From Actinomadura sp. WMMA1423 (GTDB taxonomy: Bacteria; Actinomycetota; Actinomycetes; Streptosporangiales; Streptosporangiaceae), in the NCBI RefSeq assembly GCF_006547145.1, contig NZ_CP041244.1:7068001-7132000 (forward strand): 64,000 nucleotides of DNA. Direction: 5' to 3'. Below are positions 6,425-15,343 of this stretch, in pieces (within the stretch, counting starts at the first letter, position 1; each line of letters begins with the position of its first letter). A model generated the notes under the pieces. It saw nothing but the letters and a program-made list of their open reading frames with translations. It did not search any database and was not told the origin of the DNA. The position numbers and the translations under genes were made by a program.

Positions 6425-8112
6425 GCGGCGGCGAGGACCGCGGGAGCGGCTGGGACCACGAGTACGACCTCGTCATCGTGGGCAGTGGCGGCGGCGGTAT
6501 GACCGCGGCGCTGACCGCGGCGGGCGCCGGGCTCTCGGCGCTGATCGTGGAGAAGGGCAAGAAGTTCGGCGGCTCCACCGCGATCTCCGGCGGCGGCATC
6601 TGGATCCCGAACAACCCGACGCTGAAGGCGCGGGGCCACGACGACAGCCGCGAGTCGATCCGCGCCTACCTGGACCGGCTCACCGAGGGGCGCGTCCCGG
6701 CGGCGCGGCTGGACGCGTTCGTCGACCACGGGCCCGCCGCGATGGAGCTGCTCTGCAAGAGCAGGTGGATGAAGTTCTTCTGGACGAAGGGCTACGCCGA
6801 CTACCACCCCGAGTACGAGGGCGGGCGGCCGCTCGGCCGGTCCATCGAGGCCAAGCCGTTCGACACCCGCAAGCTCGGCGACGACGAGCGCTTCCAGCGG
6901 CCGAACAGCATGAAGGGCCCGCTCGGCCTGTGGATCACCGCGAAGGACTACCACGACCTCGCGATGGCCAAGCGCACCTGGACGGGCCGGCGCGCGTCGC
7001 TGGTCGCGGCTTGGCGCGTGTCGTCCAACATGGTCCGCCGCCGCCACATGGCGACCGGCGGCAGGGCGCTCGCCGCGCGGCTGCGGATGGCGCTGAAGGA
7101 CGCCGGCGTCCCGCTCTGGCTGAAGACCGCCATGACCGAGCTGGTCGTCGAGGACGGGCGCGTCACGGGCGTCGTCGTCAAGCGGGACGGCGAGACGCTG
7201 CGCATCCGCGGGCGCAAGGGCGTCCTGCTCGCGACGGGCGGCTTCGACCACGACCAGGCGATGCGCGACAAGTATCTGCCGAAGGGCGGCCAGGAGGACT
7301 TCGCGATGGGCGCCCGCGAGAACACCGGCGACGGCATCCGCGCCGGTGAGAGCGTCGGCGCGGCGCTGGACCTGATGGACGACGCCTGGTGGATGCCCGC
7401 CGTCCGGCACCCGGCGGGGGCGGTGATCCCGCTGCTGTCCGAGCGGTGCATCCCGAGGTCGGTCATCGTCGGGCAGGACGGCAAGCGGTTCACCAACGAG
7501 TCGGCCCCGTACGTCAACTTCGTCCACGACCAGCTGGAGGGCGGGCACGTCCCCTGCTGGTTCGTGATGGACGCCAAGGCCAGGGCGCGCTACCCGTTCG
7601 CGCAGATCCTGCCGGGCGCGCCGATCCCGAAGGCGTTCTACGAGGCCGGCATCGCGTTCAAGGCCGACACCCTCGCCGAGCTGGCCGGCCAGATCGGCGT
7701 GCCGGCGGACGCGCTGGCCGAGACCGTGGAGACGTTCAACGAGTACGCGCGCCAGGGCAAGGACCCCGAGTTCGGCCGCGGCGACTCCGCCTACGACCGC
7801 TACTACGGCGACCCGAACCTGGAGAACCCCAACCTCGACGTGATCGAGGGCGGGCCGTACCACGCGTTCCGGATGGAGGTCGGCGACCTCGGCACCAAGG
7901 GCGGCCTCGTCTCCGACGAGCACGCCCGCGTCCTGCGCGAGGACGGGACGGCCATCGAGGGCCTGTACGTGACGGGCAACTCGTCGGCGTCGGTGATGGG
8001 CAACGAGTACGCGGGCCCGGGCGCCACGATCGGCCCTGCCATCGTGTTCGGCTACATCGCCGCCCTGCACGCCGCGGGCACGCCCGCCGGGAAGGCCGCG
8101 GAAAGCTCATGA
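6421..8112 (+). CDS. kstD: 3-ketosteroid delta1-dehydrogenase (KstD)
   Basis: A 563-residue FAD-dependent 3-ketosteroid delta1-dehydrogenase. The dinucleotide motif is VIVGSGGGG (18-26). GGSTAISGGGIWIP follows, then FTNESAPYVNF in the substrate domain, and the C-terminal signature NEYAGPGATIGP with Tyr530 and Gly534. In characterised KstD enzymes a Tyr and a Gly with this YxGPG spacing, plus a second Tyr in the NESxPY region, are catalytic. The enzyme desaturates ring A, and together with KshAB it triggers opening of ring B. The ATG overlaps the hsaD stop by four bases; an in-frame extension upstream overlaps hsaD and is not credible. Confidence 0.9.
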   Translation: MSGGEDRGSGWDHEYDLVIVGSGGGGMTAALTAAGAGLSALIVEKGKKFGGSTAISGGGIWIPNNPTLKARGHDDSRESIRAYLDRLTEGRVPAARLDAFVDHGPAAMELLCKSRWMKFFWTKGYADYHPEYEGGRPLGRSIEAKPFDTRKLGDDERFQRPNSMKGPLGLWITAKDYHDLAMAKRTWTGRRASLVAAWRVSSNMVRRRHMATGGRALAARLRMALKDAGVPLWLKTAMTELVVEDGRVTGVVVKRDGETLRIRGRKGVLLATGGFDHDQAMRDKYLPKGGQEDFAMGARENTGDGIRAGESVGAALDLMDDAWWMPAVRHPAGAVIPLLSERCIPRSVIVGQDGKRFTNESAPYVNFVHDQLEGGHVPCWFVMDAKARARYPFAQILPGAPIPKAFYEAGIAFKADTLAELAGQIGVPADALAETVETFNEYARQGKDPEFGRGDSAYDRYYGDPNLENPNLDVIEGGPYHAFRMEVGDLGTKGGLVSDEHARVLREDGTAIEGLYVTGNSSASVMGNEYAGPGATIGPAIVFGYIAALHAAGTPAGKAAESS

Positions 8113-9137
8113 CGGCACTGAAGGCGCGGGTGGTGGAGGTCGTCCACGAGACGGCCGACGCCCACTCGCTCGTCCTCGAACCCGTCGAGGGCGACCGGGG
8201 CCGGTTCACCTACCGTCCCGGGCAGTTCCTCACCGTCCGGGTGCCGGCCGAGGGGGGCTGGGCCGCGCGCTGCTACTCGCTGTGCAGCTCACCGCTCACC
8301 GACGACCGGCTGAAGGTGACGGTGAAGCGGGTCGCGGGCGGCCTCGGGTCCAACTGGATCTGCGACAACGTCACGGCGGGCGACGTCCTGGAGGTGCTGC
8401 GCCCGGCGGGCACCTTCACGCCGCCCTCCCTGGACGAGGACCTGCTGCTCGTCGCGGGCGGCAGCGGCATCACCCCCGTCATGTCGATCCTGAAGTCGTG
8501 CCTGGCGGGCGGCACCGGGAAGGTGGCGCTGCTCTACGCCAACCGCGACGAGCGGTCGGTCATCTTCGCCGACGAGTTGAGGGAGCTGACCGAGCGCCAC
8601 CCGGAGCGGCTCACCGTCGTCCACCTGCTGGAGTCGGTGCAGGGGCTCCCGACGGCCGCCGCCGTCCGGTCCCTGGCGGGGCCCTACGCCGGGCGCCCCG
8701 TGTACGTGTGCGGGCCCGAGATCTTCATGGACCTGGTCACCGGGACGCTCACCGGCCTCGGCGCGCGCGTGCACGTCGAACGGTTCTTCTCACTGGAGGG
8801 CGACCCTTTCGAGGGCCCCGAGGCGCCGCAGGAGCAGGCGGAGGGCGGCGAGGACGGCGACGCCGGCGAGATCGAGGTCGAGATGGACGGCGAGACCCGC
8901 ACGGTGCCGTGGCCCAAGTCCGAGCGGCTCCTCGACGCGCTGCTGCGCGCCGGGGTGGACGCCCCGTTCTCCTGCCGGGAGGGCTCCTGCTCGGCCTGCG
9001 CCTGCGTGGCGCTGGAGGGCGAGGTCACCCTCGACGCCAACACGGTCCTCGACGAGCAGGATCTCGCCGACGGCCTCATCCTCGCCTGCCAGGCGAGGCC
9101 GGTCACCGACCGGCTGAAGATCACCTACGACGGCTGA
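8109..9137 (+). CDS. kshB: Ferredoxin reductase of 3-ketosteroid 9alpha-hydroxylase (KshB-like)
   Basis: A 342-residue reductase with an FAD domain (RPGQFLTVRVP, then RCYSLCSSP), an NAD-binding domain (LLLVAGGSGITPVMSIL, YVCGPE) and a C-terminal plant-type [2Fe-2S] domain with Cys289, Cys294, Cys297 and Cys327 (CREGSCSACAC). This order is that of KshB/HmpA, which feeds electrons to the Rieske oxygenase KshA. KshA lies 8 kb away at 16412. The start ATG overlaps the kstD stop (ATGA). A Glu/Asp/Gly-rich linker (about 236-260) separates the NAD and iron-sulfur domains. PaaE-type reductases share the fold, but linkage to kstD supports KshB. Confidence 0.86.
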   Translation: MTALKARVVEVVHETADAHSLVLEPVEGDRGRFTYRPGQFLTVRVPAEGGWAARCYSLCSSPLTDDRLKVTVKRVAGGLGSNWICDNVTAGDVLEVLRPAGTFTPPSLDEDLLLVAGGSGITPVMSILKSCLAGGTGKVALLYANRDERSVIFADELRELTERHPERLTVVHLLESVQGLPTAAAVRSLAGPYAGRPVYVCGPEIFMDLVTGTLTGLGARVHVERFFSLEGDPFEGPEAPQEQAEGGEDGDAGEIEVEMDGETRTVPWPKSERLLDALLRAGVDAPFSCREGSCSACACVALEGEVTLDANTVLDEQDLADGLILACQARPVTDRLKITYDG

Positions 9138-9158
9138 CGACACATACGGGAGACGGCG

Positions 9159-10343
9159 ATGGCCAACCGCGTGCTTGACACGATCATGGAGAGGGCGGAG
9201 CAGATCCGCGAGCTCGGCCCCGCCAACGAGGCGCTCGGCAGGCTCGACGACAAGGCGGCGCGGATCCTGCGCGACGCGGGCGTCATCCGGCTGCTCCAGC
9301 CGGAGGCGCACGGCGGCCTGGAGGTCCACCCCCGCGAGTTCGCCGAGACGGTCATGGGCATCGCCTCCCTGGACGGCTCCACCGGCTGGATCGCGGGCAT
9401 CGTCGGCGTCCACCCGTGGGAGATGGCCTACGCCGACCCGAAGGTGCGCGAGGAGATCTGGGGCGAGGACCCCGACACCTGGATCGCGTCCCCGTACGCG
9501 CCCATGGGCATCGCCCGGCCGGTGGACGGCGGCTACGTCTTCAACGGACGCTGGCAGTTCTCCTCAGGCACCGACCACTGCGACTGGATCTTCCTCGGCG
9601 CGATGCTGGGCGACGACGAGGGCAAGATGGCGCTGCCGCCGCGGTCGCTGCACATGATCCTGCCCCGCTCGGACTACCAGATCGTCGAGGACTCCTGGGA
9701 CGTCGCCGGGCTGAAGGGCACCGGCAGCAAGGACATCATCGTCAAGGACGCGTTCGTGCCGTCCTACCGGACGCTGGAGTACTCCAAGGTCGTGGACGGC
9801 TCGGCGCCGCGCGAGGCGGGGCTGACCAACCCGTCCTACCTGATGCCGTTCTCCTGCGTGTTCCCGCTCGGCATCTCCGCCGCGGTCATCGGCATCGCCG
9901 AGGGGGCGCTGCACCACCACCTGGCCTACCAGCGCAACCGCGTCCAGATCACCGGCACGAAGATCAAGGACGACCCGTACGTGCTGTACGCGATCAGCGA
10001 GGCCGCCGAGGACATCAAGGCGTCCCGGACGGCGCTGCTCGACAACTGCTCGCGGATGTACGACATGGTCGCCGCCGGGCACGAGCCGACGTTCGCCGAG
10101 CGCGCCGCCGGCCGCCGCACGCAGGTCCGCGCGGCGTGGCGGGCGGTGCAGGCGATGAACGAGATCGTCGTCCGGTCCGGCGGCAACGCGATGCGCAGCG
10201 ACAACCCGATCCAGCGGTTCTGGCGGGACGCGCACGTCGGCCTCGCCCACGCCATCCACGTCCCGGGCTCGGTCTACCACGTCTCCGCGCTCACGGACCT
10301 GGACGTCGAGCCGCCCCAGGGCCCGATGCGCTCGATGATCTGA
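9159..10343 (+). CDS. HsaA-like flavin-dependent monooxygenase, second copy
   Basis: A 394-residue acyl-CoA-dehydrogenase-fold oxygenase of the HsaA / 4-HPA 3-hydroxylase type. It has GSTGWIAGIVGVHPWEMAY, SPYAPMGIA, the FSSGTDHCDW pocket strand, GLKGTGSKDIIV and the C-terminal SGGNAMRSDNPIQRFWRDAHVG. It is exactly as long as mycobacterial HsaA, but the copy at 17716 shares more of the HsaA C-terminal half. Its place directly upstream of hsaC suggests it makes the catechol that HsaC cleaves. Whether it prefers 3-HSA or a variant steroid (for example one carrying a side chain) cannot be read from sequence. GGGAG precedes the ATG. Confidence 0.82.
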   Translation: MANRVLDTIMERAEQIRELGPANEALGRLDDKAARILRDAGVIRLLQPEAHGGLEVHPREFAETVMGIASLDGSTGWIAGIVGVHPWEMAYADPKVREEIWGEDPDTWIASPYAPMGIARPVDGGYVFNGRWQFSSGTDHCDWIFLGAMLGDDEGKMALPPRSLHMILPRSDYQIVEDSWDVAGLKGTGSKDIIVKDAFVPSYRTLEYSKVVDGSAPREAGLTNPSYLMPFSCVFPLGISAAVIGIAEGALHHHLAYQRNRVQITGTKIKDDPYVLYAISEAAEDIKASRTALLDNCSRMYDMVAAGHEPTFAERAAGRRTQVRAAWRAVQAMNEIVVRSGGNAMRSDNPIQRFWRDAHVGLAHAIHVPGSVYHVSALTDLDVEPPQGPMRSMI

Positions 10344-10354
10344 CCCCGCCGACT

Positions 10355-10401
10355 CGCGGCGTGCCGGGAGAGTGGGCGCCTCCACCGCCCGGCACGCCGC
10401 G
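10355..10401. terminator. Strong stem-loop inside the operon
   Basis: CGCGGCGTGCCGGG (10355-10368) pairs perfectly with CCCGGCACGCCGCG (10388-10401) across a 19-base loop, in the 111-bp gap between the HsaA-like gene and hsaC. There is no U-tract. It may attenuate read-through or protect the upstream mRNA. Confidence 0.6.
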
Positions 10402-10454
10402 CCCCAGACCGCACGCCCGCCGCGCGGGCCGCCATCCAGAAGGGACCGAGGACA

Positions 10455-11366
10455 GTGACGCAGATCCGAGGGCTGGGATACCTGAAGGTCCAGACCCGCC
10501 ACATCGACCGCTGGCGTGAGTTCGCCCTGGACGGGCTCGGGTTCGCCGAGGGGAGCGGGCCCGACCCGGACGGGCTCTACCTGCGCATGGACGAGCGCCG
10601 GTCGCGCCTGCGGTTGCTGCCCGGCGACAGCGACCGGGTGCTGGCCGTCGGCTGGGAGGTCCGCGACCAGTACGCGCTGGCCGCCGTCCGCGAGGCCGTC
10701 GAGAAGTCCGGGACGGCCGTGACGGAGCTGTCGCCGAAGGAGGCGGCGGAGCGCGACGCCGAGGGGGCCATCGCGTTCACCGACCCGGGCGGCACGCCCG
10801 TCGAGGTGTTCTGGGGGCCGGTGCTCGACCACAGCCCGGTGCGCACGGGCTTCGCGCAGAAGTTCGTCACCGGCGGGATGGGCATGGGCCACGTCGTGCT
10901 GCCCACGCCGAAGTTCGCCGAGACCACCGCGTTCTACGCCGAGGTCCTCGGGTTCCTGCCCCGCGGCTCGATGAAGGTCGGCGGCGGGGGCGTGAAGGTC
11001 AGGTTCATGGGCGTCAACCAGCGCCACCACAGCCTCGCGATCTGCCCGGCGCCGTTCGACGGCGACCCGGGCCTGGTCCACCTGATGGTGGAGGTCGACA
11101 CGCTGGACGCCGTCGGCATCGCGCTCGACACCGTGACCAGGCGGGGCTTCTCGATCTCCTCCACGCTGGGCCGCCACACCAACGACAAGATGGTGTCGTT
11201 CTACGTCCGCGCCCCCGGCGGCTGGGACGTCGAGTACGGCTGCGAGGGCCTGCTCGTGGACGAGGCGCACTACACCGCCGAGGAGATCACCAAGGACAGC
11301 TACTGGGGCCACGACTGGTCGGGGTCCGAGCCGCTGGCCGCCTTCACCCCGCCGAAGAAGGGCTGA
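10455..11366 (+). CDS. hsaC: Iron-dependent extradiol dioxygenase (HsaC)
   Basis: A 303-residue type I extradiol dioxygenase with two vicinal-oxygen-chelate domains. The iron ligands are His146 (MGHVVLP), His209 (GLVHLMVEV) and Glu260 (GWDVEYGCEG). The segment LGRHTNDKMVSFYVRAPGG carries the usual second-sphere His. C-terminal SYWGHDW matches the SRYWGHEW-like tail of HsaC. The enzyme cleaves the catecholic ring A of 3,4-DHSA next to the hydroxyls, giving the substrate of HsaD. The start is GTG at 10455, preceded by GGGACCGAGGACA. BphC-type enzymes are the alternative, but the steroid context decides. Confidence 0.9.
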   Translation: MTQIRGLGYLKVQTRHIDRWREFALDGLGFAEGSGPDPDGLYLRMDERRSRLRLLPGDSDRVLAVGWEVRDQYALAAVREAVEKSGTAVTELSPKEAAERDAEGAIAFTDPGGTPVEVFWGPVLDHSPVRTGFAQKFVTGGMGMGHVVLPTPKFAETTAFYAEVLGFLPRGSMKVGGGGVKVRFMGVNQRHHSLAICPAPFDGDPGLVHLMVEVDTLDAVGIALDTVTRRGFSISSTLGRHTNDKMVSFYVRAPGGWDVEYGCEGLLVDEAHYTAEEITKDSYWGHDWSGSEPLAAFTPPKKG

Positions 11367-11371
11367 CGCCG

Positions 11372-12838
11372 GTGGCGAAACCCTCGGTCGAGCCGCTGCG
11401 CGCCGCGGAGGTGGAGTTCGACCACGAGTGCGACGTGCTGGTGGTCGGCTTCGGAGCGGCCGGTGCCGCCGCGGCGCATGAGGCCGCGGCGGCGGGCGCG
11501 GACGTGCTGGTCCTGGAGCGGTCGAGCGGCCCCGGCGGGACGTCCGCCCAGTCGGGCGGGGAGCTGTACCTCGGCGGCGGCACGCGGGTGCAGAAGGCCT
11601 GCGGCTTCGACGACACGCCCGACGAGATGTTCGCGTTCCTCAAGGCGGCGCTCGGCCCGCACGCGAACGAGGAGAAGCTGCGGCTGTACTGCGACGGGAG
11701 CGTGGAGCACTTCGAGTGGTTCCGCGCGCGGGGCGTCCCGTTCAAGGAGAGCCTGTTCGACGCGCCGGGCTGGATGCCGTACACCGAGGACGGCCTGATG
11801 TGGCTCGGCGAGAACGCCTGGCCGTACAACACGATCGCCCGGCCCGTCCCGCGCGGCCACCGGCCGGAGGCGCCGATGTTCGCCGGCGGCATCCTCATGG
11901 AGAAGCTGATCGCGGCCGCCGCCGAGGCGGGCGCCGCCTGCCACCAGGACACCTACGCCACGAACCTCGTCGTGGACGACGGCGGCCGCGTCACCGGCGT
12001 CGCCGCGCGCAGGTTCGCGGACCGGGTGGCCTACCGGGCGCGCAGGGGCGTCGTCCTGGCCTCCGGCGGGTTCGTCGACAACGAGGAGATGCTCGCCGAC
12101 CACGCCCCGGTGCTGCTCGGGCACGACAAGGTCAGCGACGGCACCAGCGACGGGTCCGGCATCCGGATGGCGACCGCGCTCGGCGCCGCGACGCGCCGCA
12201 TGGCGGCGGTGGAGATCGCCCTCACCGCCAATCCCGCCGTCATCTGCCGGGGCATGCTCGTGGACGGCCTCGGCCGCCGGTTCATCAACGAGGACGTCTA
12301 CCCCGGCCTGTTCAGCCACCGGGCCGTCCAGCACCAGCCCGGCCCCTACTGGGCGATCATCGACGAGGCCGGGCACGACGAGATCGCCGAGTCCGACATG
12401 TGGGGCGTCCGGCCCAAGCACGCGGCGGAGACGGTCGCGGAGCTGGAGGAGTCCCTCGGCCTGCCGCCCGGTTCGCTGGAGGCGACCGTCGAGACCTACA
12501 ACCGGTTCGCGGAGAGGGGCGAGGACCCCTACTTCCACAAGGACCCCAGGTGGCTGCGTCCCCTGAAGGGCCCGTTCGCGGCGATCGACCCCGCCGACGG
12601 GTTCTTCGGCGCGGGCAGGCAGGGCGCCGGGACGGGCGCCGGCGGCTTCACCCTCGGCGGCCTGGACACCACCGTCGACGGCGAGGTCCGCAACAACTCC
12701 GGCGAGCCGATCCCCGGCCTGTACGCCGCCGGGCGCACGGCCTCCGGCATCCACGGCGAGGGCTACGTCAGCGGGACGTCCCTCGGCGACGGCACGTTCT
12801 TCGGCCGCCGCGCCGGACGCGCCGCCGCCCGGGACTGA
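11372..12838 (+). CDS. 3-ketosteroid delta4-(5alpha)-dehydrogenase-like flavoprotein
   Basis: A 488-residue FAD flavoprotein of the fumarate reductase/KstD superfamily. The dinucleotide motif is VLVVGFGAAGAAAA (22-35), followed by GGTSAQSGGELYLGG. It lacks the YxGPG signature of delta1-dehydrogenases. Instead it ends with GYVSGTSLGD (Tyr465, Ser467) and has INEDVYPG (Tyr310). Known delta4-(5alpha)-dehydrogenase structures use two tyrosines and a serine in an equivalent layout, so introduction of the C4-C5 double bond is the best call. The start is GTG at 11372, five bases after the hsaC stop. A general fumarate-reductase-like role remains possible. Confidence 0.72.
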   Translation: MAKPSVEPLRAAEVEFDHECDVLVVGFGAAGAAAAHEAAAAGADVLVLERSSGPGGTSAQSGGELYLGGGTRVQKACGFDDTPDEMFAFLKAALGPHANEEKLRLYCDGSVEHFEWFRARGVPFKESLFDAPGWMPYTEDGLMWLGENAWPYNTIARPVPRGHRPEAPMFAGGILMEKLIAAAAEAGAACHQDTYATNLVVDDGGRVTGVAARRFADRVAYRARRGVVLASGGFVDNEEMLADHAPVLLGHDKVSDGTSDGSGIRMATALGAATRRMAAVEIALTANPAVICRGMLVDGLGRRFINEDVYPGLFSHRAVQHQPGPYWAIIDEAGHDEIAESDMWGVRPKHAAETVAELEESLGLPPGSLEATVETYNRFAERGEDPYFHKDPRWLRPLKGPFAAIDPADGFFGAGRQGAGTGAGGFTLGGLDTTVDGEVRNNSGEPIPGLYAAGRTASGIHGEGYVSGTSLGDGTFFGRRAGRAAARD

Positions 12839-12851
12839 GGCGGGGAGAGGC

Positions 12852-14450
12852 ATGCAGGAGGAGAGGACCGCCGTTCTCGGCGACGACCGCCCGGCGCGCG
12901 AGGCCGCGTTCGCGGAGCTGGTGGCGGCGCGCGGCGGCGACGACCGGACCGGCCTGTGCTTCGAGGACCGCTCCTGGACGTGGCGCGAGGTCGTCGCGGA
13001 GTCCCTGCGGCGGGCCTCGCTCGTCCGCGACCTGCCCGGCCACGTCGGGCTGTTCCTGGAGAACGGCCCCGAGCACCTGTTCTGGCTGCTGGGCGCGGCG
13101 CTCGCGGGCGTCCCCGTAGTGGAGCTCAACCCGACGCGGCGGGGCGCCGAGCTGGCCCGCGACATCACCCACACCGACTGCGCGCTGCTGGTCACCGAGA
13201 CGTCCCGGGCGCCGCTGCTCGACGGGCTGGTGGACGTCCCGTCCCTGGCGGTCGACACGGCCGCGCACGCCGAGCGCCTGGCCTCCGCCCGCCTGACGGC
13301 CCCCGCCCCGGTGGACCCCGACACGATCTTCTCGCTGGTGTTCACGTCCGGGACGACGTCCGCGCCCAAGGCGGTGATATGCACGCAGCGCAGGCTGGGC
13401 CGGATCGCCGTCCAGCAGCGCGACCGGCGCGGCCTCACCCGCGACGACGTGTTCTACGTGGTCATGCCGATGTTCCACTCGAACGCCCTCATGGCGGGGA
13501 TGGCGCCCGCCGTGGCCGCCGGCGGCCGCATCGTCCTGCGCCGCAGGTTCTCGGCCTCGGGATTCCTCCCGGACGTGCGGCGCTACGGCGTCACGTTCTT
13601 CAACTACGTCGGCAAGCCGCTCAGCTACATCCTGGCCGTCCCCGAGAAGCCGGACGACGCCGACAACACGCTCCGCATCGCGTTCGGCAACGAGGCGGCG
13701 CAGCGCGACATCGACGCGTTCGCCCGCCGCTTCGGCTGCACCGTCATCGACTCCTACGGGTCGAGCGAGGGGGAGATCCGCCTGAACCGCGTCCCGGGCA
13801 CGCCGCCCGGCTCGCTGGGCGTCGCCGAGGCGGGCACCGTCGTGATGGACCCGGAGACGCTGCGGGAGTGCCCGCCCGCCGAGTTCGACGCGAACGGCGT
13901 GCTCCTCAACGCCGACGAGGCCATCGGCGAGATCGTCGACACGATGGGCGCCGCCAAGTTCGAGGGCTACTACAACAACCCCGACGCGACGGCGAAGCGC
14001 GTCCGCAACGGCTGGACCTGGTCGGGGGACCTCGCCTACCGCGACGCCGACGGCTACTGGTACTTCGCCGGACGCGACGACGAGTGGCTGCGCGTGGACG
14101 GCGAGAACTTCGCCGCGGCCCCCGTCGAGCGCCTCCTGGCCCGCTTCGAGCCCTTCACCGACGTCGCCGTCTACGCCGTCCCGGACGACCGCGTGGGCGA
14201 CCAGGTGATGGCGGCCGTCACCCTGGCCCCGGGCCAGGCCTTCGACCCGTGCGCCTTCACGGCCTTCCTGGCCGCCCAGCCGGACCTCGGCACGAAGTGG
14301 GCGCCCCGCTACGTCCGCGTGGTCGAGGCGCTGCCCCGCACCCCGACCAACAAGGTCGTCAAACGCGTCCTCCGCGCTGAGGGCCGCGACGCTCCGGGCC
14401 CCGTCTACGAGCACCGCGACGGGACCTACGTCCTCCGGGGTTCAGCCTGA
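12852..14450 (+). CDS. fadD17: Steroid acyl-CoA ligase, FadD17-like
   Basis: A 532-residue ANL-superfamily acyl-CoA synthetase. It has the P-loop FTSGTTSAPKAV, MFHSNALMAG, the segment RRFSASGFLPDVRRYG, YGSSEG, FEGYYNNP, the hinge region WSGDLAYRDADGYWYFAGR and a C-terminal Lys in TPTNKVVKR. The stretch SASGFLPDVRRYG...YVGKPLSYILAVPEKPDDADN is nearly the same as in mycobacterial FadD17, which activates C24 side-chain steroid acids. GGGGAGAGGC precedes ATG 12852. A second FadD17-like gene lies at 38248 and carries an insertion. The final nine bases overlap the convergent hydrolase gene. Confidence 0.83.
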   Translation: MQEERTAVLGDDRPAREAAFAELVAARGGDDRTGLCFEDRSWTWREVVAESLRRASLVRDLPGHVGLFLENGPEHLFWLLGAALAGVPVVELNPTRRGAELARDITHTDCALLVTETSRAPLLDGLVDVPSLAVDTAAHAERLASARLTAPAPVDPDTIFSLVFTSGTTSAPKAVICTQRRLGRIAVQQRDRRGLTRDDVFYVVMPMFHSNALMAGMAPAVAAGGRIVLRRRFSASGFLPDVRRYGVTFFNYVGKPLSYILAVPEKPDDADNTLRIAFGNEAAQRDIDAFARRFGCTVIDSYGSSEGEIRLNRVPGTPPGSLGVAEAGTVVMDPETLRECPPAEFDANGVLLNADEAIGEIVDTMGAAKFEGYYNNPDATAKRVRNGWTWSGDLAYRDADGYWYFAGRDDEWLRVDGENFAAAPVERLLARFEPFTDVAVYAVPDDRVGDQVMAAVTLAPGQAFDPCAFTAFLAAQPDLGTKWAPRYVRVVEALPRTPTNKVVKRVLRAEGRDAPGPVYEHRDGTYVLRGSA

Positions 14451-15308
14451 GGTCGCCTCGGCGAAGGACCGGATGCGGGCCCAGACCTGGTCGGGCTGCT
14501 CCTCCTGGGAGAAATGGCCCGCGTCGCGGATGGTCGCGGTGGTCAGGTTCTCGACGCCCGCCTTGCGGAGGCCCTCGGCGTAGGTGGTGATGTCGCCGCC
14601 TTCGCCGTCGCCTCGCAGGTAGAGGACGGGTGTGCCGACCGTGCCCGTCGGGGCGGCGTTGTCGTCGGCGTCCTGCGAGAAGGCTCGGTAGAGGTCGAAG
14701 CCGGCGGTCAGGGCCTCCTCGGTGCCGTAGGCGGCCACGTGGGCGGCCCGGGCGTCGGGCGTGATCCTGGACGGGTCCACCGAGAGCACGTCGTAGAAGT
14801 GGTCGAAGTACTCGGCCTGGCGTCCGCGGACGAGGGTCTCCGGCAGGCGGGGGACGGCGTGCAGCCCGAAATGCCAGATGGCGGAACTGGCGACGACCGC
14901 GTCCCAGGGGGCGACGCCCGGGATCGCCGTGTTCATGATGACCACGCGCGCCGCCTCGTACCGGCGCAGGTAGGCGTAGGCGACCATCCCGCCGGCGTCG
15001 TGCCCGACCAGGGTGAGGTCGTCCAGGCCCAGGTGCCGGACGAGGTCGTGTATGACCGATGCCAGGTCGCGCTTGGACCCGCATGTCGCCCCCGCCGACT
15101 CGCCGATTCCGGGCAGGTCGACGGCGATGACGCGGGCCTCGGGCGGCGCGGCGGCCATCACGTCCCGCCACGTCCGCCACGACTCGGGCCAGCCGTGCAG
15201 GAACAGGTACGGGCGGCCGGAGGGGTCTCCCGACTCCGCGACGTGCAGCGAGTGCCCGGCGGCGACCGGGACGCGGGCATGGTGAACGGAGGCATGGTGA
15301 ACGGACAT
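14442..15308 (-). CDS. Alpha/beta hydrolase, epoxide hydrolase/dehalogenase type
   Basis: A 288-residue alpha/beta hydrolase. It has the oxyanion motif HGWPESW (38-44), an Asp nucleophile at Asp104 in GHDAGG, and a catalytic His in DAGHFSQEEQP near the C-terminus. An Asp nucleophile points to the epoxide hydrolase or haloalkane dehalogenase branch rather than an esterase. The N-terminus contains a duplicated SVHHA, from a repeated GCATGGTGAACGGA in the DNA, so the true start could be the second copy. It is the last gene of the kshA unit, 35 bases behind the SDR. The substrate is unknown. Confidence 0.78.
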   Translation of the reverse strand: MSVHHASVHHARVPVAAGHSLHVAESGDPSGRPYLFLHGWPESWRTWRDVMAAAPPEARVIAVDLPGIGESAGATCGSKRDLASVIHDLVRHLGLDDLTLVGHDAGGMVAYAYLRRYEAARVVIMNTAIPGVAPWDAVVASSAIWHFGLHAVPRLPETLVRGRQAEYFDHFYDVLSVDPSRITPDARAAHVAAYGTEEALTAGFDLYRAFSQDADDNAAPTGTVGTPVLYLRGDGEGGDITTYAEGLRKAGVENLTTATIRDAGHFSQEEQPDQVWARIRSFAEATSG

Positions 15309-15343
15309 GCTCCATCCCTACCGGACGCCGGCTCCGGAGAGTG

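Noticed and set aside
5695..8070. Open frame of 791 codons antisense to hsaD/kstD
   Set aside because: It is the mirror of real genes: composition is R/A/G/P/V-rich, no domain is visible, and the sense strand encodes two clear enzymes with coupled starts.
11300..13438. Open frame of 712 codons antisense to the flavoprotein and ligase genes
   Set aside because: High-G+C shadow frame; the plus-strand genes have ribosome sites, catalytic motifs and tight spacing.
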